Assembly (NCBI RefSeq): GCF_900215485.1
Contig: NZ_OCMZ01000001.1
Span: 1,240,001-1,304,000, forward strand
DNA length: 64,000 nucleotides
From: Nitrosovibrio sp. Nv4
GTDB taxonomy: Bacteria; Pseudomonadota; Gammaproteobacteria; Burkholderiales; Nitrosomonadaceae
Reading direction: 5' to 3'
Of this stretch, positions 10,196-19,852 are shown one piece after another (within the stretch, counting starts at the first letter, position 1; each line of letters opens with the position of its first letter). The notes beneath the pieces were generated by a model. That model ran no database searches. It was not told the origin of the DNA and saw only the letters and a program-made list of their open reading frames with translations. Made by a program: the position numbers and the translations under genes.

Positions 10196-12898
10196 CTACG
10201 AATTCGATGGCTTAATATTCGTCTGCTGTCTCCAGAACTCGGGAATATCAGCTTGATACCGTCGTATAACCAGGTTTGCCACCAGCCCGGTCCAGCCGGT
10301 TTGATGGGAGGCGCCCAGGCCCTGACCCGTTTCGCCGTGAAAATATTCATGAAAAAGCAGCAGGTCGCGCCAGTACGGATCATTCTGGTGCGGACTGTCT
10401 ATAGGAAATGCCGGGACCAGGTCGGATTCGTCACGGCGGAAAATATCTGCAAGCCGCTCGGCCAGCATGTTGGCGGCATATTTGAGATTAATCTCGTAGC
10501 CGTTCAGGCAGGGCGCCGGAAAAGTAAACGCATCGCCCAGGTAGCGATGCATTTTTTCAATAGCCTGAATCAGCAAGTAGTTGGTTGGCATCCATACCGG
10601 TCCGCGCCAGTTTGAATTGCCGCCGAACAGTCCCGTGTCGGATTCTCCCGGCACGTAACGGATGACGGCATTGCCCATGCCAGGGATATGTTCCACACTT
10701 CGCTCCGTAGCATGGCGCTTGGAGACGCTGCGCACGCCGTATGGCGAAAAGAATTCTTCTTCGTTGAAAATACGCGGCAGCATTTTCACGAGCATGGAGG
10801 CGGTTACCAACGACAACAAATGCTCGCCGCGCTCGTTGGTATCTACCGGGCAGGCGCATATGGCGCTTCCATCGAACATGCCACCTTTATGTTCCCAGAG
10901 TAGTGCCTTGAAACGTGTGCGGTTTGCGAGCAATCTTGCGTCCACTACCTCGCACGCAAACAGCGGAATGATGCCAACCCAGGAAAAGACATCAATACGA
11001 TTTACGCTGCCGTCCGGATTGACCATGAGATCCTTGAAAAAGCCATCCACGTTGTCCCAAAGCGGCACGCACGCACCGGCGTGACCGGCAATCGCGTTGC
11101 CAATCGCGAGGAACTGGCTATAGCACTGGATAGCAATGCTTTCATAAGCGGGGTCTTCAACAGCGATTTCCAGGGCCATCACCGTAAGTTCCAGGGAAAA
11201 CATCGCCATCCATCCGGTAGCATCAGCCTGCTTCAGCGAATAACCCGGAGGCAGCGGCCGGGAGCGATCATATACAGAGATATTGTCCAGCCCGAGAAAG
11301 CCGCCTTCGAAAACATTCATGCCATCGGCATCATGCAGATTAATCCACCAGGTGTGATTCAACAAAAGCTTGTGCAGCACGCGTTTCAGAAAAGCGATAT
11401 CGCCTTTGCCGCGTTGCACGCGCTCCGCGCGAAACACCTTGAGAGCGCCCATAGCCTGCACCGGTGGATTTACGTCATTGAATGCCCACTCATACGCAGG
11501 TATCTGACCGTTGGGGTGTAGATATTTTTCGTTTAGCAGCAGCTCGATTTGTTCCTTGGCGAAATCGACGTCAACGAGCGCAATTGCCGCGCAATGGAAA
11601 GCCAGGTCCCAGGCGGCAAACCAGGGAAATTCCCAGGCATCAGGCACCGAGATCACCTGGCTTGCCTTGAAATGACGCCAATTGTGGTTGCGGCCCTGCT
11701 GCCTCGACTGGGGCGGCGTCGCCCCATCGCCTTTCAACCAGTGGGACACATCATAATGAAAGAACTGTTTATTCCATATCATGCCCGCCAATGCCTGCCT
11801 CAGGATACGGTGATCCTGGACGGTAACCTCCGGCCGCAACGCCTCGAAAAAAGCATCGGCTTCCGCACGGCGTTGGACAAGAATCTGATCCTGACAGCTG
11901 AATGGCCGGGACCGGGGCGTGTCAGACAATACCAGATCGATTGCACCGGTTTGTCCCGGCCCAATCGTGAGTTTGTGAGCGGCGCCGAATTTGGTTCCCT
12001 GCTGCCTCGGGCTTACCGCCCCAAGTTCTCCATCAACGAGGTAGCGATGAAACGCATCTTTCACATAAGGCTTGCTGTTGGGTATGCCCCACAACCGCGA
12101 ACCGTTGCTCTCATTTTCGGTATAGAGGAGATCCGCCTGCTGCTGCCCATAGAGATGATAGGTTCCCAGGGTCGGGTGCTCGGCCGCAACCGCCCAGGCG
12201 GCACCGTTGGTCGAGGGTATGTGATAAAGGCACGGCTTTTTGGTATTTTCCCCAGACCACGACCATGTATTGCGAAACCAGAGCTGTGGCAGTAGCCACA
12301 ATGTAGCCTCGTCGCGGCTCCGGTTGCTGGCGAGGATGCGGATATGCAATTCCTCGGGCGACGCCTTGGCATAAAGAACCTCCACATCCCAGTAGTGTCC
12401 GTTGGCGAAAGCGCCGCTATCTATCAGGCCAAACGGCGGGTCCTGGCGAGAACGGCGCGCGTTTTCTTCTACCAGTCGCGTATAAGGAAATGCGGATTGA
12501 GGATATTTATAAAGGTAATGTAGCCACGCATGCGAAGGGGTGGCGTCAAGATAGAAATAGCATTCTTTCACATCTTCGCCACGATTGCCCTGGTTACCGG
12601 TGAGGCCAAACGCACGCTCTTTTAGGATGGGGTCCTTGCCGTTCCACAGCGCCAGCCCGAAACAGAGCCGTTGCGCGTTGTCCGAGATACCGCCCAGGCC
12701 GTCCTCATTCCAGCGATAGGCACGGGAATGGGACTGATCGTGGCCAAAGTGTTCCCAGGCGTTGCCGTCCGGGCTGTAGTCCTCCCGAACAGTGCCCCAG
12801 GCACGCTCGGACAAATAGGGCCCCCACAGGCGCCAGTCTTCTCTGCCTTGCCGCTGGTTTTCCAGTCGCTGCCGTTCGGCGTCAGCTCGGACGGTCAT
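10196..12898 (-). CDS. GH63-like glucosidase (MGH1-type glycoside hydrolase)
   Basis: 900-aa protein of the bacterial mannosyl-oligosaccharide-glucosidase-like (GH63 / MGH1-like) group, expected to hydrolyse alpha-glucosidic bonds in the cytoplasm (no signal peptide). The C-terminal (alpha/alpha)6 barrel carries motifs typical of the clan, such as GLDNISVYDRS and NSNWRGPVWMPTNYL. The frame is open to 12994, but the ATG at 12898 overlaps the TGA of the upstream debranching-enzyme gene by 4 bases (ATGA), so it is the likely start. Tight coupling to that gene and to suhB suggests joint use of a stored or compatible alpha-glucan or glucoside. Exact substrate cannot be told from sequence. Confidence 0.82.
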   Translation of the reverse strand: MTVRADAERQRLENQRQGREDWRLWGPYLSERAWGTVREDYSPDGNAWEHFGHDQSHSRAYRWNEDGLGGISDNAQRLCFGLALWNGKDPILKERAFGLTGNQGNRGEDVKECYFYLDATPSHAWLHYLYKYPQSAFPYTRLVEENARRSRQDPPFGLIDSGAFANGHYWDVEVLYAKASPEELHIRILASNRSRDEATLWLLPQLWFRNTWSWSGENTKKPCLYHIPSTNGAAWAVAAEHPTLGTYHLYGQQQADLLYTENESNGSRLWGIPNSKPYVKDAFHRYLVDGELGAVSPRQQGTKFGAAHKLTIGPGQTGAIDLVLSDTPRSRPFSCQDQILVQRRAEADAFFEALRPEVTVQDHRILRQALAGMIWNKQFFHYDVSHWLKGDGATPPQSRQQGRNHNWRHFKASQVISVPDAWEFPWFAAWDLAFHCAAIALVDVDFAKEQIELLLNEKYLHPNGQIPAYEWAFNDVNPPVQAMGALKVFRAERVQRGKGDIAFLKRVLHKLLLNHTWWINLHDADGMNVFEGGFLGLDNISVYDRSRPLPPGYSLKQADATGWMAMFSLELTVMALEIAVEDPAYESIAIQCYSQFLAIGNAIAGHAGACVPLWDNVDGFFKDLMVNPDGSVNRIDVFSWVGIIPLFACEVVDARLLANRTRFKALLWEHKGGMFDGSAICACPVDTNERGEHLLSLVTASMLVKMLPRIFNEEEFFSPYGVRSVSKRHATERSVEHIPGMGNAVIRYVPGESDTGLFGGNSNWRGPVWMPTNYLLIQAIEKMHRYLGDAFTFPAPCLNGYEINLKYAANMLAERLADIFRRDESDLVPAFPIDSPHQNDPYWRDLLLFHEYFHGETGQGLGASHQTGWTGLVANLVIRRYQADIPEFWRQQTNIKPSNS

Positions 12899-15006
12899 TG
12901 ACGTGACTCCTCTTTTTTTGCCATGCCTTCTCTCGCGCTTGGTCGGGCGCGCTCCAGTGTGACCCAGGCTGCCAGTATGCAGGCAACGCTCCATGCCTGC
13001 GACGGCGCGCCGCGAGGCGAATGAGGGGGTTCGCCGTCGAAAATTTCTGATATTGTGCCCAGCCCCGCATCGAGCAGGTGATCATGGATAGGGGCAAGGC
13101 GGGATTGTGCCAGCTCGGCATCGCCTGTGACGCGATACTCGGCCATTGCAAAATGGGGCAACAGCCAGCTCCATACGGGTCCCTGATGATACGCGGAATC
13201 GCGCTCCCATACACCGCCTTCATAGCGGCCCCGGTAGCCGGGATGTTCCGGCGCCAACGAGCGTAACCCATAAGAAGTGAACAGATGCCGGCCTGTCTCG
13301 GCCACTACCTTTGCCTGCGCCTGGGGTGTGAGGGGTGAATAGTGCAGCGTTACCGCGAGAATTTGATTCGGACGTATGCTATCGTCATTGCCCTCGGGTC
13401 CATCCAGCACGTCGTAAAGTCCTCCTGCCGGTTTCAGGAAACGGGAAAATCCCACTTTAGCCTGTTTGGCGAGCGTTTCAAATATTTCAGCGTCTTTTTT
13501 CAGCAAACGACTGAATTCTGCCATGCACATGAGCGCATTGAACCATAACGCATTGACCTCCACCGGTTTTCCATGGCGGGGCGTTACCACCCAGTCGCCC
13601 AACTTGGCATCCATCCAGGTCAGCTGTATACCGGAGTCACCGGCGCTCAGCAGACCATCACTGGCATCGACGCCGATACGATGACGGGTGCCGCGCAGAT
13701 GCCAACTCACCATTTCCTGGAGCAATGGATAAATTTCTCTCAGTGCAGCTACGTCATTGCTGACCGCGATATAGGCGCGCCACGCCTCAAAGTACCATAA
13801 GGCGCCATCCACAGTATTGTATTGCGGCTGGCCGCCATCATCCGGGAACATGTTTGGCACCATGCCGCGATCGACAAAACCGGCCAAGGTAGTGAGGATA
13901 TTGCGAGCGGAAGCATAACGCCCGGTAGTCAGCATCAGCCCCGGCAACGCAATCATTGTATCGCGCGTCCAATCGCCAAACCAGGGGTAGCCGGCGATAA
14001 CCGATTCCTTTCGCTGCCCGAATCGTCCTTGCCGATCCTGTTCTTTTTCGTTCAGTTCCTTCTTAGTTTCCTTTGCCGAAACTGGCTGCACTATCGGAAA
14101 GCTGTCTGCGGCTATCACCAGTTGGCGGACCCAGCATGGTGCATCATGCAGTTCAGGTGTCAACGTCACGGCCGCCGTCAGCCGCGCGGCGTCATGGGCG
14201 CGTCGGCGATTCAGCATTTCACCGCAACGTAGCGGTGAGTCAGTCGCAGGCGCCTCCGGTGTAGTCGACATCGTAGCTACGAGACCGCTCCATTCGGTCC
14301 GCAATGGCAAGCGCATATGCGCGGCGCAAAAGTGCGAGTCGCGATCCGGAAGTCCACGCTCGCGCTCCCGCGGCAGGTCAAAGTCCTCAATCCACTGATG
14401 TCTGGCGAAGAGCTGGCCATCATCGGTATGAAAATGAAGTGTCGGTCCGCCCGCGCGCCCGATGCTGATGCGGTTAACATTGCCCTCGATTATGGAATTG
14501 AACCCGTATGGACGGGTATCGGCGTGATGATTGCGGCTGTTCACGAGCAGATCGATGCCGAGATGCACGGGGCGTTCCACGGCATTGGCCAGGCGCCAGG
14601 CGATACAGGTTGTATGCTGCTCCCGTTCCATCCAGATGCATTGTTCCAGAATCAGATCACCGATGGCAAACCGCCAGACCGGTATGCTGCCGTCCAGTCG
14701 GAACGATTCGATGTGCACGAGTCCCTGTGGTTCGACCGCGCCACTGCCCCAGCAATTGGTAAATAGTGGCCAGTTGCGCTCATTGTCATGCAGCGTTGCA
14801 TCGGCCTTGACGAAGACCAGAAAACGCCCCAGCGGAGGATTTGCGGGAGCAATCAGGAGACCATGGTAACGGCGTGTCAGACATTGGGCAATCGTACCGC
14901 CGGCATATCCGCCAAGACCATCTGCCAGCCACCATTCACGCCGACTTGCTTGCACCAGGTCACAGCAGATTGCACGACCGAAACGAACAAAATCGGGCGG
15001 CTCCAT
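12895..15006 (-). CDS. amylo-alpha-1,6-glucosidase / glycogen debranching enzyme family
   Basis: 703-aa cytoplasmic enzyme with an N-terminal GDE_N domain (WWLADGLGGYAGGT, RYHGLL) and a C-terminal (alpha/alpha)6 barrel (GDE_C, GH133) starting near residue 345. The signatures GYPWFGDWTRDTMIALPG and ERDSAYHQGPVWSW hold the acidic catalytic residues of the family. A charged linker (KETKKELNEKEQDRQ) separates the domains. The gene starts 44 bases after suhB and overlaps the GH63-like gene by 4 bases, so the three form one transcription unit. Likely role: removing 1,6-branches or a glucosyl group from glycogen-like polymer, handing products to the neighbouring glucosidase (inference). Confidence 0.88.
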   Translation of the reverse strand: MEPPDFVRFGRAICCDLVQASRREWWLADGLGGYAGGTIAQCLTRRYHGLLIAPANPPLGRFLVFVKADATLHDNERNWPLFTNCWGSGAVEPQGLVHIESFRLDGSIPVWRFAIGDLILEQCIWMEREQHTTCIAWRLANAVERPVHLGIDLLVNSRNHHADTRPYGFNSIIEGNVNRISIGRAGGPTLHFHTDDGQLFARHQWIEDFDLPRERERGLPDRDSHFCAAHMRLPLRTEWSGLVATMSTTPEAPATDSPLRCGEMLNRRRAHDAARLTAAVTLTPELHDAPCWVRQLVIAADSFPIVQPVSAKETKKELNEKEQDRQGRFGQRKESVIAGYPWFGDWTRDTMIALPGLMLTTGRYASARNILTTLAGFVDRGMVPNMFPDDGGQPQYNTVDGALWYFEAWRAYIAVSNDVAALREIYPLLQEMVSWHLRGTRHRIGVDASDGLLSAGDSGIQLTWMDAKLGDWVVTPRHGKPVEVNALWFNALMCMAEFSRLLKKDAEIFETLAKQAKVGFSRFLKPAGGLYDVLDGPEGNDDSIRPNQILAVTLHYSPLTPQAQAKVVAETGRHLFTSYGLRSLAPEHPGYRGRYEGGVWERDSAYHQGPVWSWLLPHFAMAEYRVTGDAELAQSRLAPIHDHLLDAGLGTISEIFDGEPPHSPRGAPSQAWSVACILAAWVTLERARPSAREGMAKKEESRQ

Positions 15007-15050
15007 TTCGTTATTACAACGGTGTCGCAGGCCGGTTCATTATCTATGTA

Positions 15051-15860
15051 TTAACCCGACTTTAATTCCTGCGTCAGATGCGGCGCAATCACCTGTAGCA
15101 GTTGACCGAAGATTTTTGGGTTGCCGGCAAGTACATTGCCGCTCTGAAGGTAGGTAGCGTTGCCTTCCATATCGCCCACCAGTCCACCCGCTTCTGTAAT
15201 GAGCAGGCACCCGGCCGCCATATCCCAGGGTGACAGTCCAAACTCCCAGAAGCCGTCGTAGCGTCCAGCCGCTACATAGGCCAGGTCCAGTGCAGCAGAG
15301 CCGGGGCGGCGGATGCCGGCAGTTCGAGGCATGATGTCTTTGAACATGGCGAGATAGGCTTCGGCATGGGTAAATTCCCGAAACGGAAAGCCCGTTCCGA
15401 TCAGGCAATCGGCGAGCTGGGTGCGCTTGCTTACGCGCAGACGATGATCATTCATGTAAGCACCTCGACCACGGCTGGCTGTGAATAACTCGTTGGCAGA
15501 GGGATTGTATACAACCGCCTGTGATAGAACGTTTTTATGCATCAGCCCGATGGATACCGAGTAATGCGGGAAGCCATGGAGAAAATTGGTCGTGCCGTCG
15601 AGCGGATCGATAATCCATTGGTATTCCGACTTGTCTGGATCGCCTTGAGCGCCGCTTTCTTCTGCTAGAATGGAATGGTTAGGATAAGCATCCAGCAGCG
15701 TCTCGATGATAGCCTCTTCCGCTGCCCCATCCACTTCACTGACAAAATCACTGTGCGCTTTACGCGAGACGTGCAGCAAATCAAGATTCTGTGCAGCACG
15801 GTTGATAATACCGCCGGCGCGGCGCGCGGCTTTGACCGCAATGGTGAGCATGGGATGCAT
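15051..15860 (-). CDS. suhB: inositol-1-monophosphatase family protein SuhB
   Basis: 269-aa Mg-dependent phosphatase of the inositol monophosphatase family. In proteobacteria SuhB also binds NusA and takes part in rRNA antitermination. Metal-binding motifs are present: LAEES (E of motif 1) and [12 protein letters not shown] (D-P-L-D-G-T), with [15 protein letters not shown] near the C-terminus. Start ATG at 15858-15860; an ATG three codons later is also possible. Divergent from trmJ with only 38 bases between, the classical suhB/trmJ arrangement. Downstream lie the two glycoside hydrolases. Confidence 0.94.
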   Translation of the reverse strand: MHPMLTIAVKAARRAGGIINRAAQNLDLLHVSRKAHSDFVSEVDGAAEEAIIETLLDAYPNHSILAEESGAQGDPDKSEYQWIIDPLDGTTNFLHGFPHYSVSIGLMHKNVLSQAVVYNPSANELFTASRGRGAYMNDHRLRVSKRTQLADCLIGTGFPFREFTHAEAYLAMFKDIMPRTAGIRRPGSAALDLAYVAAGRYDGFWEFGLSPWDMAAGCLLITEAGGLVGDMEGNATYLQSGNVLAGNPKIFGQLLQVIAPHLTQELKSG

Positions 15861-15898
15861 AGTTTGGCTTCAGAAGTGAACGGACTGCGAATTTTAAT

Positions 15899-16711
15899 AT
15901 GAATCCTCCCTATCCGCTTGATAATGTCCGCGTGGTGTTAAGTCATACCACCCATCCCGGCAATATTGGCGCTGCGGCACGCGCAATGAAAACCATGGGG
16001 CTGGCGTCGCTCTACCTGGTAAATCCCAAGTTCTTTCCCGACAAGGAAGCCGAGAGACGCGCTGCCGGCGCGTGGGACATTCTGAACAAAACCCGGGTCT
16101 GTGCAGACCTGGATGACGCTTTAAGCGGCACGGTTCTGGCGGCGGCGGTTACCGCGCGCCCGCGAGATCTTTCGCATGAAGTTTTCGATGCCCGCCGGGG
16201 TGCAATGGAATTGCTCGAGCAGGCGCGCCAGGATCCGGTAGCGCTGGTTTTTGGCACGGAAATGTCCGGTCTCACCACCCTGGAAGTGAGCAAGTGCCAA
16301 ATTGTTGTGCATATTCCAGCGAATCCGGAATATTCCTCTCTCAATCTTGCCAGCGCAGTGCAGTTGATGGCCTATGAATTGCGCATGGCGATGCCGGAAA
16401 CGGGGAAAATGGAAGCATTTTCATCACGCACAGGAATGGCTGGCGTGACTGGCGGGGCAGCCGGCTTCGATGAAATTGAATTACTCTGCCATCACCTGGA
16501 ACGGGTAGCGGTCAGTAGCGGCTTCCTGAATCCTCAGGAGCCGAAACGGCTAATGCAGAGGATTCGGCGATTGTTTGCCCGTGCGCGGCTGGAAAAGGAG
16601 GAAGTCAGTATATTGCGCGGGATTCTGGGTGCCTGTGAAAAACGGATGGGCTCGGCTCATCCGGTCCAGGTCATTTCTTCGACCGACTCGGCCGCGTCCG
16701 AATCCGAATAA
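15899..16711 (+). CDS. trmJ: tRNA (cytidine/uridine-2'-O-)-methyltransferase TrmJ
   Basis: 270-aa SPOUT-fold methyltransferase that uses SAM to 2'-O-methylate position 32 of tRNAs. The knot motifs are visible: HPGNIGAAARAMKTMGL (about 20-36), FGTEMSGL, and IPANPEYSSLNLASAVQ with the following MAYELRM. The C-terminal extension (about 165-270) is typical of TrmJ rather than TrmL. It lies upstream of iscR, a linkage also known in E. coli (trmJ-iscR-iscS). Confidence 0.94.
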   Translation: MNPPYPLDNVRVVLSHTTHPGNIGAAARAMKTMGLASLYLVNPKFFPDKEAERRAAGAWDILNKTRVCADLDDALSGTVLAAAVTARPRDLSHEVFDARRGAMELLEQARQDPVALVFGTEMSGLTTLEVSKCQIVVHIPANPEYSSLNLASAVQLMAYELRMAMPETGKMEAFSSRTGMAGVTGGAAGFDEIELLCHHLERVAVSSGFLNPQEPKRLMQRIRRLFARARLEKEEVSILRGILGACEKRMGSAHPVQVISSTDSAASESE

Positions 16712-16771
16712 AGCCCGGAAAAGTTGACGATGGTCAAGTTCGGCCACTTCGATTCATTTTACCTCAACAAA

Positions 16772-16825
16772 ATAGTTGACCAAAGTTGAAGGGATTTCTT
16801 ATACTTGACCAGCGTTGTCGGGTAT
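16772..16825 (+). promoter_or_regulatory. iscR1 promoter with two IscR type-1-like boxes
   Basis: A -35 TTGACC (16776-16781) and -10 TATACT (16800-16805) are spaced by 18 bp. Two 25-bp boxes overlap them. Box 2 (16801-16825) has arms ATACTTGAC and GTCGGGTAT and matches the E. coli IscR type-1 consensus (ATAsyyGAC...GTCrrsTAT) almost fully. Box 1 (16772-16796) has a good left arm ATAGTTGAC and a degenerate right arm. Binding of [2Fe-2S]-IscR here would block RNA polymerase, giving autorepression. Sequence match is direct; function is inferred from the E. coli model. Confidence 0.8.
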
Positions 16826-16879
16826 TAGCCCGATATTCGGCAGATGTTAATCAAGTATGAATTCTATCGGGAGTGAAAA

Positions 16880-17353
16880 ATGCGATTAACGACAAAGGGT
16901 CGTTTTGCGGTAACCGCGATGATTGATCTTGCATTGCATAGTGCGCAGGGACCGGTTACGTTGGCAGGCATCAGCGAACGGCAGAAAATTTCCCTGTCTT
17001 ATCTGGAACAACTGTTCGGAAAGCTGCGGCGCAATAAATTGGTCGGCAGCGTTCGCGGTCCGGGTGGCGGCTATCGTTTGACAAAACCGATGAGCGAAGT
17101 GTCGGTGGTTGACATTATCCTTGCGGTGGATGAGCCGATTGATGCAACACAATGCGGAGGCAAGGAGAATTGCTACAATGACCAGCGCTGCATGACCCAC
17201 AACTTATGGGCCAACCTTAATGCCAGGATACGGGATTATCTGGCGCTGGTTACACTGGAGCAATTGGTGTCAAACCCCAAGGTGAAGGATATTGCCATAT
17301 TGCAGGATATGAGAGCATGCAAGCAACCGCGGGAAACATTTTATGTGACTTAA
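16880..17353 (+). CDS. iscR: Fe-S cluster-sensing Rrf2-family regulator IscR (copy 1)
   Basis: 157-aa Rrf2 regulator. N-terminal winged helix ([18 protein letters not shown]; recognition region [16 protein letters not shown]) and the cluster-binding loop with C92, C98, C104 and H107, the same numbering and ligands as E. coli IscR. It should bind a [2Fe-2S] cluster and repress Fe-S biogenesis genes when clusters are sufficient. Preceded by GGGAG at the right distance. Its promoter carries IscR boxes. It is followed by a cysteine desulfurase gene but not by iscU, iscA, hscBA or fdx, so it controls only a stub of the classical isc operon. Confidence 0.95.
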   Translation: MRLTTKGRFAVTAMIDLALHSAQGPVTLAGISERQKISLSYLEQLFGKLRRNKLVGSVRGPGGGYRLTKPMSEVSVVDIILAVDEPIDATQCGGKENCYNDQRCMTHNLWANLNARIRDYLALVTLEQLVSNPKVKDIAILQDMRACKQPRETFYVT

Positions 17354-17435
17354 GCGCTGACCGATGGCAACGGCTTAATGAATTACCATCCAACCGTGCC
17401 CCTGAATATAAAATGGCGCGAGACCGGAGGAAAAA

Positions 17436-18593
17436 GTGACTTACGCTTATTTTGATCATAACGCCACTACCGCGGTTGACGATGCCGTGCTTGATGCGAT
17501 GTTGCCGTATTTTCAGAAAGAGTATGGCAATGCCTCCAGCCGTCATGCTCGCGGAATGGCAGCCCGCCGTGCAGTGAACCAGGCACGCGAACAGGTAGCG
17601 GAATCGGTCGGGGTGCAGCCGGCACAGGTGGTTTTTACCAGTGGCGGATCAGAAGCCAACAATCTGTTCATCCAGGGTGCGGCAGGTTATCTGAAGCCGG
17701 CGCAAATTGTCGTGAGCTCGATTGAGCATCCCTGCGTAATGCGACCCGCTCAGGAATTGGCGCGTAATTTGCATGGCAGCTGGAAGCTGCGCCGGGTGGC
17801 GGTAGATAACCTTGGTCAGGTAGACCTGGCCGATCTTGATGATGCATTGGTGGAACAGTCGTGCGGCCTGGTATCAGTAATGCTGGCAAATAACGAAACG
17901 GGCGTCATTCAGGATGTGCCGGCGATCGCCCGGAAAGCCCGGACACACGGGGCGTGGGTGCACACCGACGCGGTGCAGGCCTTTGGTAAAATTCCGGTGG
18001 ATTTTGCCTCTCTCAACGTACATGCCATGACGTTATCCGGTCACAAGATCTACGGACCCAAGGGGGCGGCGGCGCTGATCATAGATAAGCGGCTATTGCT
18101 CAAACCCCTTATCTATGGCGGAGGGCATGAGAGCGGATTGCGGTCGGGCACCGAAAATGTCCCCGCCCTGGTGGGACTGGGCGTAGCTTGCGGATTAGCC
18201 AAAGCACGGATGGCAGAAAGGACTACCCGAATTTTGGCGATGCGTTCACGACTGGAGCAGGGTTTGATCGGGATGGGAGCAGTAATTTTTGGACTGGAGG
18301 CACCGCGTTTGCCCAACACCTGTTATTTCGCATTGCCGGGCATCGAAGGCGATACGCTGGTGGTTCGTCTCGATAAAGCAGGCTTCGCAGTAGCAAGCGG
18401 CGCCGCCTGCTCCAGTGTGGAGCCCGGCCGAAGCCACGTCCTGGAAGCGATGGGAATAGACCCGACATTGACGCGCTGTGCAGTGCGAGTAAGCCTGGGT
18501 ATCGATAATTCACCGGCTCAGGTGGAGAATTTTCTCGAGGCCCTGGGCAGTGTGGCACAGGAATTGAAACGAATGAGCATGGTCGCGATTTGA
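17436..18593 (+). CDS. iscS: cysteine desulfurase, IscS/NifS type
   Basis: 385-aa PLP enzyme (class V aminotransferase fold, type I desulfurase) that takes sulfur from cysteine for Fe-S clusters and tRNA thiolation. PLP lysine K204 in SGHKIYGPKG; histidine H98 in SIEHP stacks on PLP; catalytic C324 lies in the loop SGAACSSVEPGRSHV. Starts with GTG at 17436, 5 bases after a GGAGG site. Located 82 bases after iscR1 and so likely in its operon. It lacks the C-terminal IscU-docking tail of E. coli IscS (385 against about 404 aa) and has no iscU next to it, so it may serve tRNA or other acceptors. The symbol is by similarity. Confidence 0.88.
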   Translation: MTYAYFDHNATTAVDDAVLDAMLPYFQKEYGNASSRHARGMAARRAVNQAREQVAESVGVQPAQVVFTSGGSEANNLFIQGAAGYLKPAQIVVSSIEHPCVMRPAQELARNLHGSWKLRRVAVDNLGQVDLADLDDALVEQSCGLVSVMLANNETGVIQDVPAIARKARTHGAWVHTDAVQAFGKIPVDFASLNVHAMTLSGHKIYGPKGAAALIIDKRLLLKPLIYGGGHESGLRSGTENVPALVGLGVACGLAKARMAERTTRILAMRSRLEQGLIGMGAVIFGLEAPRLPNTCYFALPGIEGDTLVVRLDKAGFAVASGAACSSVEPGRSHVLEAMGIDPTLTRCAVRVSLGIDNSPAQVENFLEALGSVAQELKRMSMVAI

Positions 18594-18961
18594 GAATTAG
18601 AGCGCTTTTATATAAGAGTACCCTGATGGGTTTGATGCTCGAGCACTACCGGCGCGTTACGTCATTCCGCTGCTCTCTGCAATATAAATCCACGTGACTG
18701 ATATCCCCGGAGGTTACTGATACCGCAACTTTCGCGGGTTTCGGGCGTGCTGGAGTAAAAAATAGCCCATCATTTCTCTAGATAGGTTGCGCTGCGCTTC
18801 GCTCCTCTACTCAAGCATCAAATCAGGAAATACTGTTGGCGCGGAAGAATCTTATCCGTTATCTTGGCAATTATGTTTATACTTCTTACCTGAGAATCGA
18901 CGCGTTGCTGATTCTGAAGCTCAAGTAAATCCATTATGCCATTTTTACCTATTATTCAATC
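18594..18961. other. 368-bp interval without a supported gene
   Basis: Between the desulfurase gene and mlaA. The open frame at 18787-19044 runs into mlaA in another frame and gives an unconvincing translation. No terminator hairpin with a T-run and no strong ribosome-binding site for a small ORF is seen. It presumably carries the mlaA promoter. Confidence 0.5.
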
Positions 18962-19741
18962 GTGAGACAAAACAATCCAACGGCCGTCCTGTTATTAATA
19001 TGCGTAGTGTTGCTTTCCGGTTGCGCTACTACGCGCCCGCATGAGCAGAGCACAGATTCAACGGATCCAACGGATCCAATTGACCCCTATGAGAATATTA
19101 ATCGCAAGTTCTACACGTTCACCGATGTAGTCGATCGGAAAATCGTGGAGCCGGTTGCCGAGTGGTACATGGACTATGTACCAGACCGCATGCAGCGCTC
19201 CATCGGACACTTTTATGACAATCTTCAGTACCCGAACGTAATCCTGAATGACTTCCTGCAGGGCAAAGTGCGCCAGGGATTCCAGGACACCCTGCGCTTC
19301 GTTGTCAATTCGACCATTGGCGGCGTTGGTCTTTTCGATATGGCCTCACCCATGGGTTTGGCGCAACACGACGAAGATTTTGGACAAACACTGGGGGTGT
19401 GGGGCGTCGACGCAAACACCTATGTATTTGTTCCTTTGCTTGGGCCCAGCAGCAATCGGGACGTGCCTGGCATTCCCGTCACCGTGTTCACCAATGTTCT
19501 CTTTTATGTCGGTATTTATGCGATTGGCGCCCCTGTTACGGTACCTCTTTCCATTCTTGGTGTCGTAGACAAACGGGCCAGGCTGTCCGGTCCCATGCGC
19601 ATCCGCGATGAAGCCGCGCTGGAGCCATACCTTTTCGTGCGCGACGCTTATTTGCAGCAGCGCAAACATTTGATCTATGACGGCAATCCTCCGCCAGCGG
19701 TTTATGATGATCCGGCGGAGGATGAAGCACCTGGTCAGTAG
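18962..19741 (+). CDS. mlaA: MlaA/VacJ family outer-membrane lipoprotein
   Basis: 259-aa outer-membrane lipoprotein that removes misplaced phospholipids from the outer leaflet and passes them to the MlaC/MlaFEDB pathway. Lipobox LLSGC with acylation at about C21; a short Thr/Asp/Pro repeat linker (TDSTDPTDPIDP) follows, from a small GGATCCAAC duplication in the DNA. The MlaA fold shows YENINRKFYTFTD and the NVILNDFLQGK / STIGGVGLFD segments. Start GTG at 18962. No other mla gene is nearby, so it works with a distant mlaFEDBC set. An inverted repeat CCGGATGG/CCATCCGG (19763-19799) lies just downstream. Confidence 0.93.
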   Translation: MRQNNPTAVLLLICVVLLSGCATTRPHEQSTDSTDPTDPIDPYENINRKFYTFTDVVDRKIVEPVAEWYMDYVPDRMQRSIGHFYDNLQYPNVILNDFLQGKVRQGFQDTLRFVVNSTIGGVGLFDMASPMGLAQHDEDFGQTLGVWGVDANTYVFVPLLGPSSNRDVPGIPVTVFTNVLFYVGIYAIGAPVTVPLSILGVVDKRARLSGPMRIRDEAALEPYLFVRDAYLQQRKHLIYDGNPPPAVYDDPAEDEAPGQ

Positions 19742-19852
19742 GTGCAAAACGAACGGTGGGGCCCGGATGGGCCATAACCAGTCCCATTATTCCATCCGGT
19801 ATAAAACTGAAATCCTCACGGCGATGGCCGCCAAAGATTGAAGAGTATAAAT

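Noticed and set aside
11549-12295. 248-aa plus-strand frame opposite the GH63-like gene
   Set aside because: Antisense shadow of a well-supported gene in GC-rich DNA; no family, no ribosome-binding site.
12899-12994. Longer start for the GH63-like glucosidase (32 more residues)
   Set aside because: The extension is antisense-like basic sequence inside the debranching-enzyme gene; the ATGA overlap at 12895-12898 is the natural start.
19763-19799. Inverted repeat CCGGATGG/CCATCCGG after mlaA as a terminator
   Set aside because: Loop of 21 bases and no T-run; only mentioned with mlaA.
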